Of a stretch of 64,000 bases of DNA, positions 47,009-57,527 are shown one piece after another. The DNA is from Garcia nutans (Eukaryota; Streptophyta; Magnoliopsida; Malpighiales; Euphorbiaceae). The notes beneath the pieces are model-generated. The model was given only the letters and a program-made list of their open reading frames with translations, was not told the origin of the DNA and did no database searches. The translations under genes were made by a program, and so were the position numbers. The stretch spans positions 4,216,001 through 4,280,000 of the forward strand of contig CANTUV010000002.1 in assembly GCA_947685225.1 (NCBI GenBank), in the 5' to 3' direction. Every line of letters starts with the position of its first letter. Position 1 is the first letter of the stretch.

Positions 47009-49520
47009 CTAAGAGGGTGGTGGTAGGTTATCAAATAAAGCTCTGAAAAAGTCATCGCCTATTGGAGGAGGGGACAAATCACTCGTCCCAAGTCCGTCCG
47101 AAGTGGGAGCACCAAAATCCAGCAAATTACTCATCCCGGGATCACCCGAAGTAGGAGCACCAAAATCTCTATTACCTTGAAGTTTCGATCTGTCACGGTC
47201 CTCATCAGAAGCAGACGAAAGGATCTCATGGTCATCAGTCTAGGGGCCTCTTGATGAAGAAGCGCCAGGATCCCTCATCCCCTCAAATCGGAAGTCTCAA
47301 AAATTTTGTTCGGATTGATGATATAGATTTTCAAAATGAGAAGCCTGCTGACGACTTACAGCCAACTCTTCTTGAAGTTTCCTATTTTGTTCTTCGAGCA
47401 TCCGCTGTGAGCCAGAAAGGAAAAGGTAAGAGCATACATAATCATGCATACATATAGCATAAATTACCATGAAATAAGGAACTCACCAGGTAGTTCATAT
47501 CAATGCCCTGCGGATGAGATGGCATATCTAGCGGGCTAGAATGAGCAAACAAAGGGGTAGTAAAAGAAGGTCCAGCCTCATGATCAAATGAACCAACAGT
47601 CTACAACAATCATTAAAGAATCAAAAAAGAAAGAAGCAGTTGCAAGGGAAAAATGGTAAAAGTTTTACCTGAGAAGTACTAGTCCCGAGATGTGGAACAA
47701 ACTCTCCTGCATCTCCGTGATGTTCCTCTTCATCTCTACCCTCATTTTCTTCAGGAATCTCCCGCACACCAATAGGAGATACCTCAAAGTTCAAGAACCT
47801 TCTTTGAATAAAATGGGCATAGAATGCACCCAACGGATGAAGAAATGACTCAGCACCATAACCGTACTAAGCCGACCACCATGCATCCTCCGACATTGAC
47901 ATAATATTTAAAGTATATTTCGAGCAATGCATTGGAACCCTCCGCTGCTCTAGACCGAGAAACCATTCATAAACTCTCTCCCCAAGAAACCAGCCACTAG
48001 ACACTAGGCCAGCGATGACTCGGCGAGAATGTTGGAAAGATAGCACAGCCCTCTTGAAAGGAGACCAGTTTGTTCGCTCTTCTGGGTTCCACCAGGCCAA
48101 ATTCACCAGCAAAATAACATAAGGTAAGTAAACTTTCAGATAAAATTTAAAGCATACTAATATTATTTTACCTGGTCCCAGGTTAAGTGGCTCAACAAAA
48201 AGCGGTGAGTATGCACATGATGAGAGCTGGGAACGTCCACACGATTGGACAACCAGAGATTTTATCTCGGATACCCGATTCTCTCTCGAAAAATACTGGG
48301 TACCCTCACTAGGTTGTGTTCATATGCCCATGCCTATAACAACAATAATAAGATCAAATTCATATAAGAAAGGAATGTAATTGAAATTGGTAGAAGAAAA
48401 ATACCTCGACAATCGCCATCAAGCTGACAAATGACTTCTTATTTTGGCAAAGTTTATCAAAACCATGGTAAAGACAGGCAAGACCAGCTTCACCCCAGCC
48501 ATAAGAGGGTTCCATTCTGAAGTAAGAAAAGGCATTCAACACTGACAAGTGGATGGAGGATTCAATGCTGCCTAAGATGGTTGACCCAAGCAAATATAAC
48601 AAAAATCCTCGAGCATACTGTTGGGTCGTGTCTCTGTGAATCCGTCCTTCGTAGTTCATCCAATAGCTACAAATCGGTTCAATTTTTATCTTAAAAGGCC
48701 CTTTATATGATGGTTCCATACTAATTAATTCCTGAATTTCTTCAAATGTTAAAATATTATTGGTCAGAGGAACCAGAACACCATCATATCGAAGGCCGAT
48801 TATAGCAGTAAAATCGACCGGACCAATTGTCATCTCTCCAATGAGCAAGTGAAAAGTGTGGGTTGTGTCCAACCATCGTTCTGCAAGCGCCTGGACTACG
48901 CTCTGGTCTGTATGATATTCCTCGGATGGTAATTGTAAGATGAACTGCTCAAAGCCGCAATCTCGGATAATCTGCCTTACCCGAGAAGGCACTACATCGT
49001 ACCATTATCGCGCTTTGTAAATACACCCTCTAGCCCGAACAACGCAACAATCATGCTAACACAGAGCCATGTAAGTTAATACCAGGTAAGTACATATTAT
49101 CCTATATGCTTAAATTAATATATTTTTCTTAAATTTTCTAAAAAAGATAATAATATTAGAATACAAAATAAACAAACAAAATAATAATAAAGGCAAACAC
49201 AATAATAATAAAAACATAAATTAAAAAAATTAAAAAATAATCAAACAAAAATAAAAAATAATAAAAAATAATAAAGAATAATAATAACAAAATAATAAAA
49301 ATAAATAAATAAATAATAAAAATATATAAAATTTTAAAAAATAAAACAGAAAGACGAAAAATCAAGAAAAAATAAAAAGAAAAATAATTACCACTCTCTT
49401 TTGGTTGGAACTACGATGAAGCGGCATCCTGACTAGTTTATCTATATTTCCATCATCAAGATGCCGAATAAACTCCAATAACTCGGTATTAGAATGAGTC
49501 CCTGACCTTGAAGCATGCAT
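47009..49520 (-). pseudogene. Antisense plant mobile domain (PMD) gene in element B
   Basis: A six-exon gene opposite to B. Exon 1: ATG 49518-49520 to about 49392. Exon 2: about 49010 to 48403, the PMD core: RWLDTTHTFHLLIGEMTIGP, VDFTAIIGL, FLLYLLGSTI and YGWGEAGLACLYHGFD. Exon 3: 48333-48172. Exon 4: about 48138-47669 with WWNPEERTNW and YGYGAESFL. Exon 5: about 47600-47488. Exon 6: from about 47406, a short coiled coil (MLEEQNRKLQEELAVSRQQ), then a DFGAPTSG-type low-complexity tail to TAG 47009-47011. Introns show GT-AG ends. Stops within exons 3, 4 and 6 read mostly as CAG to TAG or CGA to TGA. PMD proteins (MAIN, MAIL1 type) act in silencing and genome stability in plants, and PMDs are known to travel with transposons. 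This copy is broken. Confidence 0.85.
49140..49390. repeat. A-rich low-complexity intron of the PMD gene
   Basis: AATAATAAAAATAAATAA-type sequence on the plus strand (T-rich on the gene strand). The long minus-strand frame across it (49156-49365) is a composition artefact. E has a similar AAATAAATAAA stretch at 56300-56395 in the same intron. Confidence 0.8.
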
Positions 49521-49611
49521 TTTTTTGAAAACTATGTGCTAAATTTGAAAGAATTTGAGAGAATTATAGAAATTGAGAAATCTTGCTGTGAATCGAATGA
49601 AAGAACTCATG

Positions 49612-49622
49612 GGTTTATATAG
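49612..49622 (-). promoter_or_regulatory. TATA box of the PMD antisense gene of B
   Basis: The minus strand reads CTATATAAACC, about 92 bp upstream of the ATG at 49520, in an otherwise unremarkable leader rich in CAAATTT. Upstream (49660-49800) is a series of TTTACTATTTATAAATAGTAA palindromes that may belong to the promoter. Confidence 0.78.
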
Positions 49623-49659
49623 AGAAAAGACAAGGAAAAAACAAAATTCAAAAGTAAGT

Positions 49660-49815
49660 TTTACTGTTCATAAATAGTAAACTTTACTAATTATAAATAG
49701 TAAATTTTACTATTCATAAATAGTAACTACTATGTAATACTATTTACAAATAGTAATTTACTATTTATAAATAGTAAATAGTGCATGAACAGTGACTACA
49801 CAGTAAATAAACAGT
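49660..49815. repeat. ACTATTTATAAATAGT palindrome cluster
   Basis: Six to seven imperfect copies of TTTACTATTCATAAATAGTAA, each almost self-complementary, lie directly upstream of the PMD TATA box. Confidence 0.78.
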
Positions 49816-49934
49816 AAACTCAATTATTCACTTTAATCATTCAAATACTTGCGTGTGTATAAATATTTTTACACGCAAGGGGCAAAAAAAAAAGACGTGT
49901 GCATAAAAATTAGCCAAACTTTTTGAAATAAAAA

Positions 49935-51025
49935 AATTATTAACTCGGGTCTAGAACCCAAATTTTTCTTAGCTCCAGAACCTAGAATCTCTTCTAAGTC
50001 TAGAACTTAGCTCGAGTCCAGAACCCAAATTTTCCTTAGGTCCAGAACCTAGAATCTCTTCCAAGTCCAGAACTTAGCTCGGGTCCAGAACCAAAATTTT
50101 TCTTAAGTCCAGAACCTAGAATCTCCTCTAAGTCCAGAACTTAGCTCGGGTCTAGAACTCAAATTATCCTTTGGTCCAGTACCTAGAATCTTTTATTAGT
50201 CCAGAACTTAGCTCAGGTCCAGAACCCAAATTTTCCTTAGTTCCAGAACCTAGAATATCTTCTAAGTCCCGAATTTAGCTCGGGGACAGAACCCAAATTT
50301 TCCTTAGGTCCAGAACCTAGAATCTCTTCTAAGTCCAGAACTTAGCTCGGGTCCAGAACCCAAATTTTCCTTAGGTCTAGAACCTAGAATCTCTTTTATG
50401 TCCAGAACTTAACTCGAGTCCAGAACCAAAATTTTCCTTAGGTCTAGAACCTAGAATCTCTTCTAAGTCCAGAACTTAACTCGGGTCCAGAACCCAAATT
50501 ATTCTTAGGTCCAGAACCTAAAATCTCTTTTAAGTCCAGAACTTATCTCGAGTCTAGAATCCAAATTTTCCTTAGGTCCAGAACCTAGAATCTCTTCTAA
50601 GTCCAGAACTTAGCTCGGGTCCAGAACCCAAATTATTTTTAAGTCCAGAACCTAGAATCTCTTTTAAGTCCAGAACTTAGTTCGGGTCTAGAACCCAAAT
50701 TTTCCTTAGGTCCAGAACCTAGAATCTCTCTTAATTCCAAAACTTAGCTCGGGTCCAGAACCCAAATTTTTCTTAGGTCCAAAATCTAGAATCTCTTCTA
50801 AGTCCAAAACTTAGCTCGGGTCCAGAATCTCTTCTAAGTCCAGAACTTTGCTCGGGTCCAGAACCCAAATTTTCCTTAGGTCCAGAACCTAGAATCTTTT
50901 CTAAGTCCAGAACTTAGCTAGGGTCCAGAACCCAACGTTTTCTTAGGTCCAAAGCCTAAAATTACGCTTAGGTCCAGAACCTAAAATTATCCTTGAGTCC
51001 AGAACTCGAACCGGGTCCAGAACCC
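49935..51025 (+). repeat. Tandem array upstream of the 3' LTR of element B
   Basis: About seventeen copies of a roughly 62-bp unit built on GGGTCCAGAACCCAAATTTT, CCTTAGGTCCAGAACCTAGA and CTCTTCTAAGTCCAGAACTT. Units carry point differences and some are shortened (near 50815-50850). No coding potential. Confidence 0.93.
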
Positions 51026-51097
51026 AAAACCTCAACCATATCAAAAATGAAGTCTTATTGCTTTTCACTCTCTTTCACTAAAATCTCAGATCATTCA

Positions 51098-51111
51098 AGC
51101 AGGGGGCAAAC
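51098..51111 (+). other. Polypurine tract of element B
   Basis: AAGCAGGGGGCAAAC lies directly before the LTR start TGTAGACCC at 51112. Confidence 0.9.
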
Positions 51112-53235
51112 TGTAGACCCTTAATTTTTGACCTAGTCTGGTCCAATATATTTTAATTAGTCCAAAATTATTTTTGTGTTGTCCAATATATTTTAATTAG
51201 TCAAAAATAATTTTTTATAATATTTGCTTTAGTATTTAATTTTTATAATTAATAAAAAATAAATAATAATAATAAACAAAAAATAACAAAAAAATAAAAA
51301 AAAATTGGTGACAGAAAAATTGGCGACGAAAAAATAGTTGCTGAAAATCAGCGTGTGGCGAAATGGCTTTGGGCCATTTCACCCGCAGTTTATTTCTGGG
51401 GGCGAAATGGCCTGCAGGCCAATTCTCGCCCGCTGCCGCAGCCAGCTGCGGCAGTTTTTTTTGCCAGTGCAATTTTTCCGCAGCAGTTTTTTTTGCTAGC
51501 GCAATTTTTCCGACGCAAATTTTTCCCAAACCAAATACAATTAGGTTTCGGTTTCCTTTTCTTAATTAATATTAGATTTCGTGAATAACTAGAATTAACC
51601 AAAAAATTCTTCTATAAATAAGGACAATAACAACACAAAAAGGGATCGGATTTTCGAAGGACAAATTGAGACCGAAATTGAGGAGGAAAACTTTGAATCA
51701 ATCAGACTTTTTGTGAGAGCAAACAAACAATTTAATCCATCAAAGGCAACAAAGCTTGTCTTTTTTTTCATCCAAGAAGTGATTTTTGGTGGAACCAACA
51801 AACGAAGGTATGAATTTCTTTATTTGTTTCAATAATTCACAATAGCTTCATCATTCAAAAATCATAAAAATTGTTTCTGTTTCTTCAAAAAAAAAACCCT
51901 AGAACATTGATTTACCTTTTATAAAGTTTAAAAACCTTAATTCGTTTATTCGTTTTCCAAAAATCTTAGAATATTTTTTTTTGTTTCTTCAAAATCTCAA
52001 AACCCTAATTTGCCTACCAATTCTTCAAAACCATAAATTGAATCTGTTTCTTTCCAAAAACCCTAAAAAATATCTTTCCTGTTTCTATAAACTTTAAATC
52101 GTTTTGTTTATTTTCATAAAGTTTCATAAAATTATCAATTGTTTTTCTAAACTCTAAAATCTAATGCATTCATCGAAACCCTAATTCTAAAATTCTAAAA
52201 CCATAATTCAACTCCAAAACCCAAAACAGTGAACCCTAACTCCCTTAAAACCTTAAGCCCTAATTTTTCTAAACCCTAATCCTTTAAAACTTTAAAAACC
52301 ATATAAATCTAAATGTTATAATTCTACACAGTAAGTAAATGTAAATCATAAATCTAAATGTTTTAAAATGTCCAAACCCTAGTTTCATGATTTCACTTCT
52401 CAAACACTAATTTGGTTAATCAAAGAACTTTATCAACCTCTTAAATTCTAAAACTTTGCTCCATTTCAATTCTTTTAAAATTTACATTCCAAAACCCTAA
52501 ACACATGAAATAAAGAATCTTAAATAGAAACAGTAGCCCTAATTTGAATCTTTATTTGCCTTATTCAATTTTATATTTGATTATGCTTTGATTTATTTTA
52601 TATGCTTTAATTTATTTAAGTTCAATGCTTGGTTTATTTAGTTTATCATGGATGGATGTTTACTTTCTATTGATGTTTAATGCCTTTGATGAATGATTTA
52701 TTTATAATGAATGGTTATTTACTTTTATCGATTTATTTAGATTTCTAAATGCTGTAAGAGGTATGTTTGCACTTGGTGGATACCTCATTAGTTAAATATC
52801 ATGTAATTTAAATTGCTTTTCTCTTTTAGAACCAATGTAAAGGACATGTTTCTACCTTTTGGTGGGTGTCTTATTTAGGCATGGGATGTAAGGACATGTT
52901 TCCATCCTCGGATGGGTGTCCATTTATTTGCTTTGTTTGGACATTATTTTGATTTTTTAATATATCGATGCTTTATTTTAATTATTGTGTGTAATATGGA
53001 TAATGTTATTATATTTAAGAATTTTATAATATTAAGACCTGTAAAGGAGGCCGGTTCCAATGAACCGGGCATTGTGGGGGTGCTAGGCCATTTCTCACCT
53101 TCCCAACACATACCCAACTTTCCGAACCCATTTTCTCCTAACTTAGGTCCGTGTTCTCTAAGGGCTCGAGCCTAAACAGTGCCGAAGTCGCAAGAACCAT
53201 TCCACCGGGAGTGGGGGCAAAAATCCCTGCTCACA
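51112..53235 (+). mobile_element. 3' LTR of element B
   Basis: 2124 bp, TGTAGACCC to TGCTCACA. It retains the LTR end missing from the 5' copy but lacks about 100 bp near 53130 (a GGGGGTTGGGAATTCC-type segment). It includes decayed palindromes (51305-51440), telo-boxes (51890-52280) and a block 52510-53030 absent from the 5' LTR. Followed by the TSD CTTGT. Confidence 0.92.
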
Positions 53236-53240
53236 CTTGT

Positions 53241-54092
53241 AGTCTTCTTTTTCTCTTCCAATCACTTATCCTTTTGGATAGCATAGCCATTTCTTGTTCA
53301 TCATCACCATCTTCCTCACTTGAGCTCTCAACCTCTTTGATGGCCTTAAGAGATATTGCTTTTCTTTTATCGTTTTCACCTTGTTCATCTTCCCTTTTGG
53401 CATGCAATTCAAAGGTGAATAATTTTCCCATGAGTTCATTGGTTCTCAAAGATCTAAGGTCATGGGCTTCTTTAATTGAAGAAACTTTAGACTCAAAAAT
53501 CTTCTTTGCTCTTAGTGCTCTCAAAATTTTGCTATTAACATCTCCTTTATCATATATCTTGCCATATTTCTTTAATTCGTTGACAATGGCAAGAAAGCAG
53601 TTTGTCATATTGGTGACATTTTCATCAGGCTTCATCTTGAATAGCTTATACTCATGTACATGCATTTGATTCTTGGTAAACCTCACTTGGGTAGTACCCT
53701 CATGATAGTTCTTAAGAGTTTTTAAAATGCAATGTGCACATGTGAGATGTTGGACTCTCCTACCCTCTTCTCTTGATATTGAATTCATCAAGATGGAAGA
53801 TACCCTATTGCTCTTAAACTGATCTCTCACATTGGCACTTAACCATTGTGATTTAGGAAGAGAAACTTGGACACCATCAACTTCACGAGTAAGAGGTTTT
53901 CACTCATTTTCAACAAATTCCCAAGTTCAATTCCTTCACTCTCTAGGAGCAAATACATCTTATGTTTCCAATAAGAATAATCCATTCCATCAAATAAGGT
54001 CTAAGGAATGAATTTAGGTTTACATGTGTAGAGGGAGTGGAGTTAGAGGTATAGATTGATGTAGAGGTGTTTGTTCGTGGAATGGCTGCCAT
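53241..54092 (-). pseudogene. Ty1/copia gag, upstream part
   Basis: ATG at 54090-54092 (MAAIPRTNTS). A frameshift lies near 53990, where the usual FDGMDYSYWK-type motif should be. The main frame from about 53830 is a UBN2-type capsid domain: ILKTLKNYHEGTTQVRFTKN, FKMKPDENVTNMTNCFLAIV, LRALRAKKIFESKVSSIKEA, then an acidic SSSEEDGDDEQEMAML linker. It ends at the B insertion; the zinc knuckle follows at 15868-15910 once B is removed. Confidence 0.88.
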
Positions 54093-54135
54093 TTTAGATC
54101 AAATTTCACTATTAAGTTTAAAGAAATTTACTAGG

Positions 54136-54145
54136 TCTGATACCA
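54136..54145 (-). other. Primer-binding site of the copia element
   Basis: The minus strand reads TGGTATCAGA two bases inside the LTR: initiator tRNA-Met type. Confidence 0.85.
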
Positions 54146-54147
54146 AT

Positions 54148-55440
54148 TGTTGTCCCAAACTAGCAACCAAGAGAGGCGTGAATTAGTTGATTTGAGTAGT
54201 GATGATAAATTGAAAATTCAAAACCAAGATGAAGAAGATGTAGAAGAAGATTGAGTAGAGTAGAAAGGAAAGAACACAAAGAATTATAGTGGTTCGGATT
54301 TACCTCAATCATACGTCCACTTCCTTAACAACTTGCTAAGGTTCCAATAGTTTTGAGTTTCTACAAGCTTAACTCTAACTTGGTATTTTCACTAGCTCGC
54401 ACTGAACTATTACATTGGCTTGAGATCAATCCTCACAACTCTTATAAGATTTTTCCTAGGCTCACTCTAACAACCTAAGTGTTTCTAAGCTCACATTCAA
54501 ACTTTTAATGGTGTTTTATGCTCACACCCAACACTCCAGGTTTATAGGTTTTTGATTTTTAGATAAAAAAATAAAAATGTTGTTTCATGAAATTACAATC
54601 ACAATCTTACTATTTTCTAACCACAAAAATGAAGTTTAATATGGTATTTATAGCCATTTGTCTTGAACTAGCCATTTGAGGTGGTTCTCACATGTTTAGT
54701 GCTTGTTTTCCACTAATTTGGTGGATGGAGCTCGGTTTGTGGTTGCTCGGCTCGGTGTACGATCACATAGTTTCAAACTTCTCTGTAAAGGCTAATTCCA
54801 AAGGTCAAATTTTGTTGTCTGATAGAATCCAGCTTGCCCATCCTACTGTATCATACAGTCGGTTAGGAGTCTTAGCATGTCGCATGAAGTTTTGGTGTCC
54901 TGACTTCACTGCTCACTAAGATAATGATCCCTTTTGTGAGTTTATGAATTTTTAGCTCGATTTGGTATCATCGCTCAGTACTCAAGTACTGTCGCATGCT
55001 TGCTCGCGACCTTACTTCATCACTCATTAACAATACAAACTCTTTTATAAGGTTTGTGTAGTTTGCTCAGCATATCTATGCGTGCGCTCAGCTTTCTTGG
55101 GCTGTCACACATCCAACTCAGTATACTACTTCACTGTTTGCTTAACTTAACAATTCTATATTAGCTGCTCTCTTTAGCTCAGTGAGTCTTGGATCTCTAC
55201 AGCTTCAGCATTTGCTTAGCTCTGTACTATTATATGTGCTTTTGGTTAGCTCAACAAATCTATCTGTGGTGTAGCTTAGTGGCTCGGGTAGCTTTTGTGA
55301 GGTCACTCAGTAGCTCGGGCGGTTTCACAAAGGTGCTCAATTTTTTTCCCTGCAATATGAAATTGTTTGATATCATTAGTACTTCATCAATTTGATTGTC
55401 AATGATCAAAATAGATTTTGATTGTCCAATAATCTCAACA
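54148..55440 (-). mobile_element. 5' LTR of the copia element
   Basis: 1293 bp. On the minus strand it starts TGTTGAGATTATTGGACAAT (55440) and ends GGGACAACA (54148). The next bases, CATAT (55441-55445), are presumably one half of the TSD; the 3' LTR is beyond the left edge. Open frames inside (54692-54919, 55189-55395) have no coding support. Confidence 0.88.
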
Positions 55441-55445
55441 CATAT

Positions 55446-56675
55446 GATAAGAGTCAGGCACCACTTTGCAACCTGATAACCAGAAGCTTAGCCTCGGATA
55501 CGCAAGCCTCTCATGGGACATGTCAAGCACTCTAATAAGATTGTGCTCATATGCCTAGACCTGCAAAAAACAATGAGGATAATATTCATGCAAGTCCACT
55601 CGGTGATGACCATGAAGCTGGTAGATGACCTTTTCTACTGGCAAAGCTTATCAAATCCATGGTAAAGGAAAGAAAGGCCAACCTCTTCCCAATTGTATAG
55701 CATTACTAGGTCCATATCAGTGAAAGCTCGTAATACCAACAAGTGAATGATAGATTCATTGCTGCACAAGATGGTAGATCCCAGTAGATACAGTAAGAAC
55801 CCTTGAGCTTATTGTATTGTCATTTCCCTATGAACCAGTTGGGCATAACTTATCTAATATTCCTGAATTAGTTCATATTTTATATTAAAAGGCTCTTTTA
55901 ATAGGGGCTCTATGCCTATTAGTTGTCGAATCTCATCCCGTATCAAGATATTATCGATAAAAGAGACTGAGATTACATCACATCGGATGCCGGTTATCAC
56001 AGAAAAATCAACCAGATCGATCGACATTTCCTTCACTTGCAAATGAAAGTTATGGGTGGCATCCATTCATTGTTCTACGAGCACCTAGATCACGCTCCTA
56101 TCAATTTGGAATCCCTGTGCTAGTAGTTGCAAAATGAAATCTTCCAAGTAGTAATTCTAGATTATTCGCTTCACTCAATGGGGTGCTCGGTTGTACCACT
56201 TGCACATTATAAAATTCATTCTTTAGCACTTTAATAATTTCTATACATAGACTCCAATATTTGTCTCAAAATTTTTGTATCTTCTAATTTAAAATATAAT
56301 AAAACAAAACAAAAATAAATAAAAATAAATAAAAATAAATAATACTAAAATAAAGAAAAAATAAATAAAATAAACATAAATAAATAAATAAAAACTACTC
56401 ATTTGTCTACTTTAATATTAGGTCTAAATTTTTGCTAAATAGGTACTAGAAATTTACTTTCATGCATTATTTATTCTATTTTCCTAACAATTCTGTGTTG
56501 TTAAGTAATTAAATTGCAGAAAAACGATGCTTACCTTGGTTTTTTCGCCTGAACTACGATGTAGCCACATCCCAACTAATAAAGAAACTCTACCTTATTC
56601 ATGAATCTGAATTTGTTCAAGCAGTTTGGTGTCTGAATGGATTCAAGTCCTAGCAAAATACTTATGACTTGCCAT
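55446..56675 (-). pseudogene. Antisense PMD gene of element E, 5' part
   Basis: This corresponds to exons 1-3 of the PMD gene in B. Exon 1: ATG 56673-56675 to about 56532, donor AAG|GTAAGC. Exon 2: about 56210-55600 with MDATHNFHLQVKEMSIDLVD and FSVITGIRCD. Exon 3: an AYEHNLIRV block near 55540, where the copia element interrupts it. Several stops. The same gene in two differently diverged Tat elements shows it is a stable part of this family. Confidence 0.82.
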
Positions 56676-56811
56676 TTCTAAGATATTACTAATTTGAGAA
56701 GTTTAAAAATGATGAAGATTTCTAAAAGAAGGAGAAAGTTTCACAAACAATGGTTTATAAGGTTTATGAAGATAAAAGAAATTTTAAAGATACAAAATGC
56801 AAATTGATCTT

Positions 56812-56822
56812 CATTTATATAG
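56812..56822 (-). promoter_or_regulatory. TATA box of the PMD gene of E
   Basis: The minus strand reads CTATATAAATG about 137 bp upstream of the ATG at 56675; same motif as at the two antisense genes of B. Confidence 0.72.
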
Positions 56823-57119
56823 AAGTTTGGGCTGAAGGATAATAATGCAAAAAAAAAGGTGAAGTCAAAGAAAAGAACAAAAAAAGCAAGGAATATGGTC
56901 AAATTATAAAGAAATAGACAAACTCATTTATTGCATCAATAATTCATCTTAAATCACATATGCACAGTAAATTGATATTTATTATGGGTCTAAATTTTGG
57001 CGTGTGTAAAAGAATTTATTATCCATAAAAATATTTTTCCATACAGGGAGCAAAGGTATATAAGGAGGTACCCGATATAGTAGGCAATTAAAAAAAGCTA
57101 ACTTTTTTGTTGACTTTTG

Positions 57120-57455
57120 AAATCAATTTTGTAGATATAATGGGTCCAAAACCCGAACCAGCTCAACCAAGTCACGAGCCTAGACCCAAAATTAGAGCAC
57201 AAATAAATTTGGGTCTAGAACCAAAAACAAGTAACGAGCCCATAACCCAAATCAATCTGGGTCCATAACCAAAACCAAGTCACGAGCCCATAACGCAAAT
57301 CAATCCAGGTCTATAACCCAAATCAATCTTGGTCTAGAACCCATACTAATTTTTGGTTCTAGAACCCAAATCAATTCTCGGGTCTAAAATGCAAACTAAT
57401 TCACAGGTCCATAACCCAATTCAGGATGTTGCATGTCCAGAACCCACCCTTATCC
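57120..57455 (+). repeat. Tandem array upstream of the LTR of element E
   Basis: About eight degenerate copies of a 40-45 bp unit with CACGAGCCCATAACCCAAAT and CAATCTGGGTCTAGAACCC. It resembles the array of B in the GGGTC(C/T)AGAACCCAAA core. Confidence 0.85.
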
Positions 57456-57527
57456 ATGATCGGCTTAAAGGCATATTGCTTTTCACTTTCTGAATAAATT
57501 CAAGATCGTTCAAGTAGGGGGTAAGAC

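Larger units (their letters stand above)
15984..53235 (+). mobile_element. Element B: Tat-lineage Ty3/gypsy retrotransposon with nested insertions
   Basis: B is a 37-kb composite. Its LTR starts with TGTAGACCC at 15984 and ends with TGCTCACA at 53235. It is flanked by the 5-bp target duplication CTTGT (15979-15983 and 53236-53240) inside copia gag. Removing D (21168-31497) and C (34745-44323) leaves about 17.3 kb: 5' LTR, leader, gag, protease, reverse transcriptase, RNase H, a second RNase H, integrase, then a 6.2-kb region with two antisense genes and a tandem array, PPT and 3' LTR. The double RNase H and long 3' region are hallmarks of the plant Tat lineage (Ogre, Retand, Grande). Many stops make it inactive. 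Confidence 0.93.

Noticed and set aside
49156..49365. Hydrophobic 69-residue frame resembling a membrane protein
   Set aside because: It comes from an A-rich low-complexity intron, not from coding DNA.
49935..51025. CRISPR-like regular repeats
   Set aside because: Units are contiguous and similar throughout, without unique spacers, in a eukaryotic retrotransposon.
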